NCBI RefSeq assembly: GCF_900091625.1
Contig: NZ_FMIC01000002.1
Coordinates: 7,006,001 to 7,070,000 of the forward strand
Reading direction: 5' to 3'
DNA length: 64,000 bases
Source of the DNA: Micromonospora peucetia
GTDB taxonomy: Bacteria; Actinomycetota; Actinomycetes; Mycobacteriales; Micromonosporaceae
This document shows positions 42,592 to 51,004 of the stretch, piece by piece. Numbering within the stretch: position 1 is the stretch's first letter; each line of letters begins with the position of its first letter. Below the pieces are notes generated by a model. That model was not told where the DNA came from, did no database searches, and saw nothing but the letters and a program-made list of their open reading frames with translations. Made by a program: the position numbers and the translations under genes.

Positions 42592-42629
42592 ATGTCACAC
42601 CCGTCGATTAGAATGTGTGTACTAATCGA
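42592..42629 (+). promoter_or_regulatory. Possible PafBC-type damage promoter with overlapping dyad
   Basis: ATGTCA (42592-42597), then 11 nt, then TAGAAT (42609-42614) has the same spacing as the mycobacterial RecA-NDp promoter (TTGTCR...TANNNT). The dyad TCGATTAG (42604-42611) and CTAATCGA (42622-42629) is exact over 8 bp and covers the -10. Confidence 0.45.
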
Positions 42630-42652
42630 GGCCCTGACCTGGGAGGACGCCC

Positions 42653-43297
42653 GTGACCACGCCCGCCTCCGCGCCGCCCACCCCCTACGCCACCCTGCTC
42701 GGCTTCACCCGCTACGTCGACCGCACCGGCCCGACGAAGGCCACCTTCGTCGGGGGCCTGCGCAAGCAGCGGGCCAGCCGCTCCGGCTTCAACCCGCACA
42801 GCCAGTTCGTCAAGGCACTCAAGGCCGACATCGCCTTCCACACCGGCGGCACTCACCTCGACCAGGTGGTCGACGTGGTCAAGCCCCGCTGGCGCCCGCT
42901 CTACCAGGCCCTCGTTCCCGGCGCGACGGCCTGGCTGCACTCACTCGGCGAGCCGAGGGCCGTCGACCTCGCCCAGACCCGCGACGCGCTCGCGATGCTC
43001 GGTGACCTGCCCGTCAAGATCAACCCCCACTTCGGCGTACGCCACGCCGACGGCCGCGTCGAGGCCGTCCGGCTGCACTTCGACGAGGCCCCGCCCAGCG
43101 AGGAGGCGACGCTCGCCACCCTGCACCTGATGACCCGACACATGGACGGGGTGCTCCCGCACGCCGAGCCGGTCCTGGTCGACATCCGCCGCGGTGAGGC
43201 GCACCGGATGCCCTCCGGTGCCCGCCCCGAGCAGATCGAGCGCTGGCTGGCCGGCGAGGCGGCGGCCTTCCGGGCCATCTGGGCCACCGCCGCCTGA
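42653..43297 (+). CDS. Hypothetical protein behind a dyad-controlled promoter
   Basis: A 214-residue cytoplasmic protein that I do not recognise. Blocks that look conserved-like are YATLLGFTRYVDRTGPTKAT, FVGGLRKQRASRSGFNPHSQ, VKINPHFGVRHADGRVEAV, and LVDIRRGEAHRM. It is rich in His and Arg and has no Walker, zinc-finger or membrane motif. It starts with a GTG that has GGGAGGA 5 nt upstream. Its promoter carries an AT-rich dyad over the -10 and a TGTCA box at the spacing of damage-inducible promoters, so a role in the DNA-damage response is possible but unproven. Confidence 0.65.
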   Translation: MTTPASAPPTPYATLLGFTRYVDRTGPTKATFVGGLRKQRASRSGFNPHSQFVKALKADIAFHTGGTHLDQVVDVVKPRWRPLYQALVPGATAWLHSLGEPRAVDLAQTRDALAMLGDLPVKINPHFGVRHADGRVEAVRLHFDEAPPSEEATLATLHLMTRHMDGVLPHAEPVLVDIRRGEAHRMPSGARPEQIERWLAGEAAAFRAIWATAA

Positions 43298-43343
43298 TCC
43301 CTCCCAGCACCCACCCGCCCCGCTCGCCCGGTCCGGCCGACAT

Positions 43344-43391
43344 GGCCGGGCCGGGCCCCAACCGGGATCCTCGAAAGCCGCCGGCCCGGCC
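43344..43391 (+). terminator. GC-rich hairpin after the gene at 42653
   Basis: GGCCGGGCCGG (43344-43354) pairs with CCGGCCCGGCC (43381-43391) across 26 nt. It may terminate the unknown gene. Confidence 0.45.
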
Positions 43392-43471
43392 GGGTCGACG
43401 GACACGCCCAGAAGCCCACATCCCGGGCGGCGGATCGACACGACGACCAGCATCGTGAATCATCTATCTTC

Positions 43472-45259
43472 ATGACCACCGGGTCCACGGACGCCCGACC
43501 GCCCGCCGAGATCACCGACCACGACCAGGGTCCCGCCGTCACCGGTGACCCCGGCGGACGGGACCGGTGGCGCTGGCTGCGACACGAATGGACGCTGGTG
43601 GTGCTCGGCGGGCTGCTGCTGGCGGTGCTGCTCACCTGGCCGACGATGCGACATCCGGCGAGCACGGTCCCCGGCGACATCGGCGACCCCACCCTGCAGG
43701 CGTGGCAGGTGGCCTGGGCCGGGCACGCCGTGTTCACCGACCCGGCCGGCCTCTGGCACTCGAACACGTTCTTTCCCGAGAGATACACGTACGCCTACAG
43801 CGACACCCTGCTCGGGTACGCCCCGATCGGGATGCTCGGCTCGGGCTTCGAGGCCGCCCTGGTCCGCTACAACGTGCTGTACGTGCTGGTGCACGCGTTG
43901 GCGTTCGTCGGGGCGTACGCGCTGGTCCGGCAGCTCGGGGCGGGCCGGCTGGGCGGAGTGGTCGCCGGGGTCGCGTGGGCGTACGCACCCTGGCGGCTGG
44001 CGCACGCCGGTCACCTGAACATCCTGTCCAGCGGCGGGATCGCGTTGTGCCTGGCGATGCTGGCCCGGGGCCACGGCTGGTCGTTGCGGCACGGATACCG
44101 GCCCGAACGACGGCGGCCGGGCTGGGCGCTGGCGGGGTGGCTGGTTGCCGCCTGGCAGATCAGCCTGGGCTTCGGCATCGGGCTGCCACTGGTGTACTTC
44201 CTGCTGGCCGCCGTGCTGGTCGGGGCCGGCGGCTACGGCTGGTCGTGGTGGCGGCGTGGGCGACGGCCCGCGTTCGGCCGGCGGTTGCTGGTCGCGGACC
44301 TGGCCGGCGGGGCCGTCTTCGGCGCGGTGACGCTGCTGCTCGGCCTGGTCTACCTGCGGGTCGTCGACCTCAATCCGCAGGCCGAGCGGTCGCTGGCCTG
44401 GACGGAGATGTTCTCGCCGCCGCTGATCGGGTTCGCCACCGCGCCAGCCGACTCGTGGCTCTGGGGCGAGCGGCACGCGGCGGCCCGGGAGCAGCTCTCC
44501 TGGCCGCCGGAGATGGCGTTGCTGCCCGGGATGGCGCTGCTCGCGTTGGCCGCGGCGGGGCTGTTCGTCTCGGTCTATCCGGCCCGGCACCGGGTCGCGT
44601 TGGGGCTCGGCGTGCTCGGCACGGTGCTGCTGGGTCTGGGCGCCACCCTCGGTGGCGATGGCGACCCGGGCTACCTGACCCTGTCGAAGCACCTGCCGGG
44701 CTGGGACGCGCTGCGGACGCCGGGCCGGATGATGCACTGGACCAGCCTGCTGATGGCACTGCTGGCGGCGGGCACGCTGACGGTGTTCGCCAGGTCGGTG
44801 CGGCGGTGGTCGACCCGCGGCTGGGCCAGGCTCCTGGCGCCGGTGGTCCTGCTGGTGCCGCTGGCCGTGGTCGGGCTGGAGGGGGTCAACCGGACGGCGC
44901 ATCCGGTGGTGCCGCCACCACCGGCCGCGATGCGTGCGGCGGCGGAGCCGATGCTGGTGCTGCCCGCCGGCGGCGCCGTCGACCTGATCTTCATGCTGTG
45001 GACGACCGACGGGTTCCCCCGGGTGACGAACGGGCTGGGCGGGTTCGAGCCGGTCACCCAGGCACAGACCCGGGCCGCCACGGCAGCCTTCCCCGATCCG
45101 GGCAGTGTGGCGTACCTGCGCGGCATCGGGGTGCGGTCCGTGGTGGCCCTGCCGGGCTGGGCCGCCGGGACGCCATGGGAGGGCATCGCGGACCGGCCGT
45201 TCGACGGGCTGGGCATCACCCGGGAGGAGATCGATGGTGTGCTGGTCTACCGTCTGTGA
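43472..45259 (+). CDS. Polytopic membrane protein, GT-C glycosyltransferase-like
   Basis: A 595-residue membrane protein with about 10-11 hydrophobic helices. The first helix (LVVLGGLLLAVLLTWPTM) is followed by an extracytoplasmic loop GDIGDPTLQAWQVAWAG, with the acidic pair often seen in GT-C enzymes that use polyprenyl-phosphate sugars. The C-terminal 130 residues form a soluble, probably periplasmic-side, domain. The neighbouring GT2 gene makes such donors, so a role in surface glycosylation is likely but the acceptor is unknown. The ATG lacks a ribosome site. Confidence 0.72.
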   Translation: MTTGSTDARPPAEITDHDQGPAVTGDPGGRDRWRWLRHEWTLVVLGGLLLAVLLTWPTMRHPASTVPGDIGDPTLQAWQVAWAGHAVFTDPAGLWHSNTFFPERYTYAYSDTLLGYAPIGMLGSGFEAALVRYNVLYVLVHALAFVGAYALVRQLGAGRLGGVVAGVAWAYAPWRLAHAGHLNILSSGGIALCLAMLARGHGWSLRHGYRPERRRPGWALAGWLVAAWQISLGFGIGLPLVYFLLAAVLVGAGGYGWSWWRRGRRPAFGRRLLVADLAGGAVFGAVTLLLGLVYLRVVDLNPQAERSLAWTEMFSPPLIGFATAPADSWLWGERHAAAREQLSWPPEMALLPGMALLALAAAGLFVSVYPARHRVALGLGVLGTVLLGLGATLGGDGDPGYLTLSKHLPGWDALRTPGRMMHWTSLLMALLAAGTLTVFARSVRRWSTRGWARLLAPVVLLVPLAVVGLEGVNRTAHPVVPPPPAAMRAAAEPMLVLPAGGAVDLIFMLWTTDGFPRVTNGLGGFEPVTQAQTRAATAAFPDPGSVAYLRGIGVRSVVALPGWAAGTPWEGIADRPFDGLGITREEIDGVLVYRL

Positions 45260-45319
45260 CCGGGCCCGCGCCGCTCGGCGTGGCGCGGGTCGGGGATCCT
45301 CGGGCCCGGGCCGGGCGGG

Positions 45320-46396
45320 GTGACGGACGTGCGTCTGTCGGTGGTGGTGCCCTGTTTCAACGAGGAGGCCTCGGTGGAGCGGTTGCACACGGCGGTGACC
45401 GCCGCGGTCGCGGAACTGTCCGACGTCGACATCGAGGTGGTGTACGTCGACGACGGCAGCTCCGACGACACCCTCGTGGCACTGCGTCGGCTCGCCGCCG
45501 CCGACCCCTGCGTGCGGTACACGTCGCTGAGCCGGAACTTCGGCAAGGAGGCGGCGATGCTGGCCGGACTGAAGCGGGCCACCGGGGACGCGGTCGTCAT
45601 CATGGACGCCGATCTCCAGCATCCGCCCCGGCTGCTGCCCGAGATGGTGGCGTTGTACCGGCAGGGTTTCGACCAGGTGATCGCCCGCCGGGACCGGCGT
45701 GGCGACCGGTTCGTACGGATGCTGGCCTCGCGGTCCTTCTACCGGGTGGTCAACTGGTGGATCGACGTACGCCTGCTGGACGGGGCGGGTGACTTCCGGC
45801 TGCTGTCCCGGCTCGCGGTGGACGCGGTGCTGGCGATGCCGGAGTACAACCGGTTCTCGAAGGGGTTGTTCTCCTGGATCGGGTTCAGGACGGTGGTGGT
45901 CGCGCACGCCAACGAGACCCGTCAGACGGGCCGGAGCAGGTGGACGTTCGGCAAGCTGTTCAACTACGCGTTCGACGGGCTGCTGTCGTTCAACAACCGG
46001 CCGCTGCGGCTGGCGATCTACGGCGGCCTGTTCCTCACCCTGATCGCGGTGGTGTACATGGCCTGGGTGGTCGCCGACGCCGTCAGCAAGGGAATCGACG
46101 TTCCCGGCTACACCACCATCATCGTCAGCGTGATCGGTCTCGGTGGCATCCAGATGACGATCCTGGGCGTGATCGGGGAGTACATCGGCCGGATCTACTA
46201 CGAGGCCAAGCGTCGGCCGCACTACCTGGTCCAGGAGACCGAGGACCTGGTGACGGAGAGCGGGAAGGCGCCCCGGGTGCCGGACCAGCCGGCGGTGCGG
46301 CGGGCGAACCGGCAGGACGCGGCCCGAACCGCCAGGATCCGCGCGACGTCCGGGCGGGGGCCGGTTCGACGGGTCGTCGAGCGGCGCCTTCGGTGA
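45320..46396 (+). CDS. GT2 glycosyltransferase with two C-terminal helices, GtrB/DPM type
   Basis: A 358-residue enzyme. The N-terminal GT-A domain has LSVVVPCFNEEASVERLHTA, the nucleotide-sugar motif VVYVDDGSSDDT, and the metal motif VIMDADLQHPP. Two helices follow (about 230-255 and 268-290) before a basic, disordered tail. This is the layout of GtrB/ArnC-like enzymes, which transfer a sugar from UDP- or GDP-sugar to polyprenyl phosphate at the inner face. It lies 60 nt after the GT-C-like gene. The GTG start has only a weak ribosome site. Confidence 0.88.
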   Translation: MTDVRLSVVVPCFNEEASVERLHTAVTAAVAELSDVDIEVVYVDDGSSDDTLVALRRLAAADPCVRYTSLSRNFGKEAAMLAGLKRATGDAVVIMDADLQHPPRLLPEMVALYRQGFDQVIARRDRRGDRFVRMLASRSFYRVVNWWIDVRLLDGAGDFRLLSRLAVDAVLAMPEYNRFSKGLFSWIGFRTVVVAHANETRQTGRSRWTFGKLFNYAFDGLLSFNNRPLRLAIYGGLFLTLIAVVYMAWVVADAVSKGIDVPGYTTIIVSVIGLGGIQMTILGVIGEYIGRIYYEAKRRPHYLVQETEDLVTESGKAPRVPDQPAVRRANRQDAARTARIRATSGRGPVRRVVERRLR

Positions 46397-46441
46397 CGTT
46401 GCGCGGATCCTGAGTGGTGTGCCGGGTCCCGGGGGGCCGGC

Positions 46442-47386
46442 TCAGGCGGTGAGGTACTTCTCCAGGTCGTCGAGGATCCTGTTGGCGGCGCCGACGCCGA
46501 TGCCGGTCATCCAGATCTCGTCGGAGACGATGTGCGTCTTGCCCGCCTTGACCGCCGACAGCCCCTTCCAGAGCGTCCCGCCGGTGACCTTGGCCTGCTC
46601 GGCGGCGGACTTCTCGCCGTACGCCGTCACGAAGATGACGTCACCGTCGGCCTCGCTGATCCGCTCCGGGCTGACCCGGTCCATCCGCCGGTCCTCCTTG
46701 CCGGTGAGCTGCTGCCGCTCGGGGCGGCCCAGCCCGGTGTCGCCGAGGACGATGCCGGAGAACGAGTCCGGGCCGTACACCCGGATCTCGGTCGGCATGA
46801 AGCGCACGATGGAGACCTTGCGCGTGGCGGCGTCGCCGAGCTTGCCGCCGAACTCCCTGGCCCGGGTCTCGTACGCGGTGAGCAGGTCCTTGGCCTGCTG
46901 CTCCTTGCCGAGCGCCTTGCCGTCGAAGAGGAAGTTCTCCTTCCAGGTGATGCCGACCTTCTCGGTGAAGACGGTCGGCGCGATGGCGGCCAGCTCGTCG
47001 TAGAACTTCTCCTGGCGGAACTTGCTGCCCAGGATCAGGTCCGGCTTGAGGGCGTTGATGGCCTCCAGGTCGGGCTCGGTGAGCACCCCGACCTCCTTGA
47101 TGCCGGCGAGCTTCTCCTCGCCGAAGTAGGTCGGCCAGCTCCTCGCCTCGCCGGCGGTGGCGGCACCGACCGGTGTGACGCCGAGGGACAGCGCGGTGTC
47201 GATCTTGTCTGTGTCGAGCACGACGACCCGCTTGGGTTCCGCCGGCACCTTGGTGGTGCCCATGGCGTGGGTGATCTCCCGGGTCTCCCCGGTGGTGGTG
47301 TCGGCAACCGGGTCACTCTCACCACAGGCGGTGAGACCGACGCCGAGGGCCAGCGCCGCGGTGAGGGCGACGGCGAGACGACGCAT
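46442..47386 (-). CDS. Iron-siderophore ABC transporter substrate-binding lipoprotein
   Basis: A 314-residue lipoprotein. The signal peptide ends in the lipobox GLTAC (Cys21). The mature part is a class III binding protein of the FecB/FepB kind, with VVLDTDKIDTALSLGVTPVG and LKPDLILGSKFRQEKF. It should bind a ferric siderophore outside the membrane and deliver it to the FecCD permeases. The ATG shares one base with the ATPase stop codon (TGATG), so translation is coupled. It is the last gene of the operon. Confidence 0.92.
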   Translation of the reverse strand: MRRLAVALTAALALGVGLTACGESDPVADTTTGETREITHAMGTTKVPAEPKRVVVLDTDKIDTALSLGVTPVGAATAGEARSWPTYFGEEKLAGIKEVGVLTEPDLEAINALKPDLILGSKFRQEKFYDELAAIAPTVFTEKVGITWKENFLFDGKALGKEQQAKDLLTAYETRAREFGGKLGDAATRKVSIVRFMPTEIRVYGPDSFSGIVLGDTGLGRPERQQLTGKEDRRMDRVSPERISEADGDVIFVTAYGEKSAAEQAKVTGGTLWKGLSAVKAGKTHIVSDEIWMTGIGVGAANRILDDLEKYLTA

Positions 47387-48324
47387 CAGATTCCTTTCGA
47401 AGGGTACGAGCCGGTCAGCGGCATCGCCGCGGGACCGGCGGAGGGGCGGGGCGCCGGTGTCGGCGCCCCCGCCGGAGCAGGGCCGACGGAGTCGGCCGCG
47501 TCAGCGGAGCCAGCCGGGTCGGCCGCGTCGGACGGCCGGGCCAGCGAGGGGCTGGTGAGCCCGGGCACCACCAGGGGCGCCCCGGTCACCGGGCAGGGCA
47601 CGACCACGCAGTCGAGACCGAAGACGTCCCGGACCAGGTCGGCGGTGAGGATCTCCCGGGGCGGCCCGGCGGCCACCACGGCGCCGGAACGCATCGCGAT
47701 CAGGTGGTCGGCGTACCGGGCGGCCTGGTTGAGGTCGTGCAGCACGGCGACGACCGTGCGACCCCGCTCGACGCGCAGCCGGTGCAGCAGGTCCAGCACC
47801 TCCACCTGGTGGGCGAGGTCGAGGAAGGTGGTCGGCTCGTCCAGCAGCAGCGCCTCGGTGTCCTGGGCGAGGGTCATGGCGATCCAGACGCGCTGCCGCT
47901 GACCGCCGGAGAGGGTGTCCACCGGCCGGTCGGCCAGCCCGGCCACGTCGGCGAGTGTCATCGCCCGCTCGACCGCGGTGCCGTCCTCCTCCGACCACTG
48001 CCGCCACCAGCGTTGGTACGGCTGCCGGCCCCGGCCGACCAGGTCGGCGACGGTCACCCCCTCCGGCACCAGCGGGCTCTGCGGGAGCACGCCGAGCCGG
48101 CGGGCGACCTCGCGGGTCGGCAGCTCCCGGATGGCGGTGCCGTCCAGCAGCACGGCGCCGCGCCGGGGGGTGAGCAGCCGGGCCATGGTGCGCAGCAGGG
48201 TGGACTTGCCGCAGGCGTTGGGCCCGACGATCACCGTGAACGCGTCGCCGGGCAGCTCCAGGTCGAGCCCGTCCAGCACGGTCCGCTCGTCGTAGCCGGC
48301 GACCAGGTCGCGGGTGGAGAGCAT
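47386..48324 (-). CDS. Siderophore ABC transporter ATP-binding protein
   Basis: A 312-residue FecE-type ATPase. Walker A is VGPNACGKSTLLRT, the signature is LSGGQRQRVWIAM, Walker B is EALLLDEPTTFLDL, and the switch His is in AVLHDLNQA. It energises uptake of the ferric siderophore at the inner membrane. It is about 50 residues longer than usual because of a Pro/Ala/Ser-rich C-terminal tail (about 250-312). ATG 48324 has GGAGG 4 nt upstream. It lies between the permease gene (gap 25 nt) and the binding-protein gene. Confidence 0.93.
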   Translation of the reverse strand: MLSTRDLVAGYDERTVLDGLDLELPGDAFTVIVGPNACGKSTLLRTMARLLTPRRGAVLLDGTAIRELPTREVARRLGVLPQSPLVPEGVTVADLVGRGRQPYQRWWRQWSEEDGTAVERAMTLADVAGLADRPVDTLSGGQRQRVWIAMTLAQDTEALLLDEPTTFLDLAHQVEVLDLLHRLRVERGRTVVAVLHDLNQAARYADHLIAMRSGAVVAAGPPREILTADLVRDVFGLDCVVVPCPVTGAPLVVPGLTSPSLARPSDAADPAGSADAADSVGPAPAGAPTPAPRPSAGPAAMPLTGSYPSKGI

Positions 48325-48349
48325 CACGCCTCCTTGCCAGGGTGGGACA

Positions 48350-49441
48350 TCACGAGGACCGCCGCCGACCGCGGAGCAGCAGGAAGATCAGGTACGGGCC
48401 GCCGATGGCGGCGGTCAGCACGCCGGCGGGCAGCTGGGTGGGGGCGAACAGCCGCCGGCCACCCAGGTCGGCCAGCACCAGCAGCAGCGCCCCGAGCAAC
48501 GCGGCGCAGAGCAGCGGCGGGCGCTCGGCGCGGACCAGCCGGCGGGCCAGTTGCGGGGCGACCAGGGCGACGAAGTCCACCGCGCCCACCTGGGCGGTGA
48601 CCATCGCGGCGGCCAGCACCCCGGTGCCGGCGAGGCCGACCCGGCGGGCCACCGGGCGCAGGCCGATCCCCCGCGCGGTGTCGTCGTCCAGGGCGGTGCT
48701 GTTCAGCGCCCAGCCGGCCCAGGCCAGCACCGGCAGGAGCGCGGCCAGGGTGAGGGCGATCCACAGGCTCTCGGTCCAACCCTTGCCGGCGAGCGTGCCG
48801 ATCAGCCAGATCTGCGCGCGCAGCCCGTCGATCGGGTCGGCGGTGAGCATGACCACCTCGGTCAGGGCCCGCAGCGCGAAGGCGACCGCCACCCCGGCGA
48901 GCACGAAGCGCTGGGCGGCCAGCCCGTGCCGGGCGCCGAGGACGAACAGCAGCACGGCGGCGACCAGCCCGCCGACCAGCGCGGCCGGCGCCACCAGCAC
49001 GGCGGCGGCACCGGTGGTCAGGGCCACCGTCGCGGCGAGCCCGGCGCCCTGGGTGATGCCGACGACGTCGGGGCTGGCGAGCGGGTTACGGGCCACGCTC
49101 TGGATCAGCGTGCCGGCCACCCCGAAGGCCGCGCCGGCCACCGCCGCCAGCACCAGCCGGGGCAACCGCAGGTCGAGCACCACCAGGTCGTACGGGGTGC
49201 CGGCGCCGGAGAGCGCGCGCAGCACGTCGACCGGGGCCACGTACGGGGTACCCAGGGAGAGGCTGAGCAGCCCGGCGGCCAGTAGCAGCACGACCAGCGT
49301 GGCGGCGACCAGCACCGAGCGGCGGCGGACCTGCACGTTGACCGGGCCGATCCGCAGCAGCGAACGCCCGGGCAGCGCGGTGACGCCCACCCGGGGGCGA
49401 CCCGTCGGCCGTTCGGTGACCGGGGTGGCGGGGGCGGTCAC
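48350..49441 (-). CDS. FecCD-family siderophore permease, second subunit
   Basis: A 363-residue membrane protein of the BtuC/FecCD family with about 9-10 helices. Recognisable blocks are LSLGTPYVAPVDVLRALSG, YDLVVLDLRLPRLVLAAVAG, and later GAVDFVALVAPQLARRLVR. With the first permease it forms the transmembrane channel. The GTG start overlaps the stop codon of the preceding permease (GTGA), indicating coupling. A 45-residue cytoplasmic N-terminal extension precedes the first helix. Confidence 0.92.
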   Translation of the reverse strand: MTAPATPVTERPTGRPRVGVTALPGRSLLRIGPVNVQVRRRSVLVAATLVVLLLAAGLLSLSLGTPYVAPVDVLRALSGAGTPYDLVVLDLRLPRLVLAAVAGAAFGVAGTLIQSVARNPLASPDVVGITQGAGLAATVALTTGAAAVLVAPAALVGGLVAAVLLFVLGARHGLAAQRFVLAGVAVAFALRALTEVVMLTADPIDGLRAQIWLIGTLAGKGWTESLWIALTLAALLPVLAWAGWALNSTALDDDTARGIGLRPVARRVGLAGTGVLAAAMVTAQVGAVDFVALVAPQLARRLVRAERPPLLCAALLGALLLVLADLGGRRLFAPTQLPAGVLTAAIGGPYLIFLLLRGRRRSS

Positions 49442-50484
49442 GCCGTCACCACCTTCGCGCGGCGGACCAGGAAGGCCAGCAGCGGGGCGCCGATCAGCGC
49501 GGTGACGATGCCCGCGGGCACCTCCCCGGGCGGGGCGACGAGCCGGCCGACGACGTCGGCGCCGAGCAGCAGCGCGGGCCCGAGCAGCGCGGAGACCGCC
49601 AGGGTCCAGCGGTGGTCAGCCCCGACCAGGGCACGGGCCAGGTGCGGCACCGCCAGCCCGACGAACGCGATCGGCCCGGCCGCGGCGACGGCCGCCCCGG
49701 TGAGCAGCACCGCGGCGATACCGCCGCCGATGCGGACCAGCCCGATCCGGTGCCCGAGGCCCCGGGCCACGTCGTCGCCGAGGGCGAGCGCGTCCAGGCC
49801 CCGGGCGACCAGCGCGGCCAGGACCAGTCCGGCGAGCACGAACGGCAGCACCTGGGTGGCCACCGCGAGGTCCCGGCCGGTCAGCCCCCCGACCACCCAG
49901 AACCGGTACTCCTCGAAGGTGCGGGCGTCCATGCTGAGCAGCGCGTACACCATGGAGGCGAGACTGGCGTCGAGGGCCGCGCCGACCAGCGCGAGGGTGA
50001 CCGGGCTGGCGCCCTCGCGGGCCTTGGCGGCGACGGCGAAGACCAGCACTCCGGCGCCGAGCGCGCCGCCGATGCCGAACCAGACGTACCCGGCCAGCGT
50101 GCTCACGCCGAAGACGGAGATGGCCAGCACCACGCCGACCGAGGCGCCGGCGCTGATGCCGAGGATCCGCGGTTCGGCCAGCGGGTTGCGGGTGAGCGCC
50201 TGGAAGAGAACCCCGGCGACGGCGAGCGCCAGCCCGACGGCGAGGCCCAGCGCGGTACGCGGCATCCGCAGTTCCCGCACGATCGTGGTGGCATCGCCGC
50301 CGTCCGGGGCGACCAGCGCGCGCCACACCTCGTCGACGGCCAGCGCCCGGCTGCCGAGCGCGAAGCTCGCCAGTACGGCCAGCAGCAGCACCAGCGCGGC
50401 GGCCACGGTGACCGCGAACCTACGGCCGCCACGAGCCCGGGGCCGGGCACCGGCCGGGGCCGGGCGGGTGGCGAGGGTGGTCAC
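49438..50484 (-). CDS. FecCD-family siderophore permease, first subunit
   Basis: A 348-residue polytopic permease, first gene of the operon. It has DATTIVRELRMPRTALGLAV, GISAGASVGVVLAISVFG and AGPIAFVGLAVPHLARALVG, all typical of BtuC/FecCD proteins. It pairs with the second permease. The GTG has CAGGAG upstream. The iron box at 50506-50524 lies 22 bp before the start, so the operon should be repressed when iron is plentiful. Confidence 0.92.
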   Translation of the reverse strand: MTTLATRPAPAGARPRARGGRRFAVTVAAALVLLLAVLASFALGSRALAVDEVWRALVAPDGGDATTIVRELRMPRTALGLAVGLALAVAGVLFQALTRNPLAEPRILGISAGASVGVVLAISVFGVSTLAGYVWFGIGGALGAGVLVFAVAAKAREGASPVTLALVGAALDASLASMVYALLSMDARTFEEYRFWVVGGLTGRDLAVATQVLPFVLAGLVLAALVARGLDALALGDDVARGLGHRIGLVRIGGGIAAVLLTGAAVAAAGPIAFVGLAVPHLARALVGADHRWTLAVSALLGPALLLGADVVGRLVAPPGEVPAGIVTALIGAPLLAFLVRRAKVVTA

Positions 50485-50505
50485 GAGGCTCCTGCACGTT
50501 CAGGC

Positions 50506-50524
50506 TTAGGGTCGCCTTACCTTA
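50506..50524 (-). promoter_or_regulatory. IdeR/DmdR iron box
   Basis: TTAGGGTCGCCTTACCTTA, read on the minus strand, matches 15 of 19 positions of the IdeR consensus TTAGGTTAGGCTAACCTAA. It is directly upstream of the siderophore operon. Confidence 0.85.
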
Positions 50525-50625
50525 GCGGAGCGCCCTGGCCGAGCCTAACTCGCGGTTGTCGATCCGATCGACGCTGACCAGGGCGGACAGCGTCGGATGC
50601 CGGGCGACGGCGGCCCGGACCGCCC

Positions 50626-50631
50626 TAGGGT
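50626..50631 (+). promoter_or_regulatory. -10 box TAGGGT, leaderless start
   Basis: TAGGGT is followed by 6 nt and ATG 50638. Confidence 0.5.
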
Positions 50632-50637
50632 GTGGGC

Positions 50638-50997
50638 ATGCGATTCGACCAGCACACCGTGGTGCTCCTGGTCCGCCCGGCGGACGCGCCGGACCTGCCG
50701 CTGGACGCGGCCGACCGGTTGCAGGACGCCCACCTGGCCCACCAGGCGGGGCTGGTGGAGCAGGGGCTCGTCCTGGCCGCGGGCCCGTTCGTCGACACCG
50801 ACGACGACCGGCTGCGCGGGTTCGTCGTGCTCTCCATCTCTCCGCAGGACGCCCGCGAGCTGTATCACAACGACCCGGCCGTGCGGGCCGGGCAGCTGGT
50901 GGTGCAGGTGATGAGCTGGATGGTGCCGGAGGGCAACGTGCGGTTCGAAAGCGTGCCGATGCCCCGGTCGATGCTGGAGGCCGCGGCCGGCGACTGA
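50638..50997 (+). CDS. YciI-family protein
   Basis: A 119-residue protein with the YCII fold. Characteristic are the N-terminal strand TVVLLVRPADAP, LQDAHLAHQAGLVEQGLVLAAGPFVD (the conserved His before the helix, given here in two pieces), and FVVLSISPQDARELYHNDP. YciI proteins resemble ABM proteins and may be hydrolases or binding proteins; no reaction is proven. It is divergent from the iron operon and ends 7 nt before the convergent cytidine deaminase gene. Confidence 0.82.
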   Translation: MRFDQHTVVLLVRPADAPDLPLDAADRLQDAHLAHQAGLVEQGLVLAAGPFVDTDDDRLRGFVVLSISPQDARELYHNDPAVRAGQLVVQVMSWMVPEGNVRFESVPMPRSMLEAAAGD

Positions 50998-51004
50998 CGG
51001 GCCG

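Noticed and set aside
42609..42624. LexA (SOS) box TAGAATGTGTGTACTA
   Set aside because: It differs from TCGAAC-N4-GTTCGA at several key bases. The larger dyad TCGATTAG-N10-CTAATCGA explains the symmetry better.
43460..46222. A 920-codon minus-strand frame opposite the glycosyltransferase pair
   Set aside because: Rich in His, Arg, Pro and Gln repeats with no domain; the plus strand has intact GT2 motifs.
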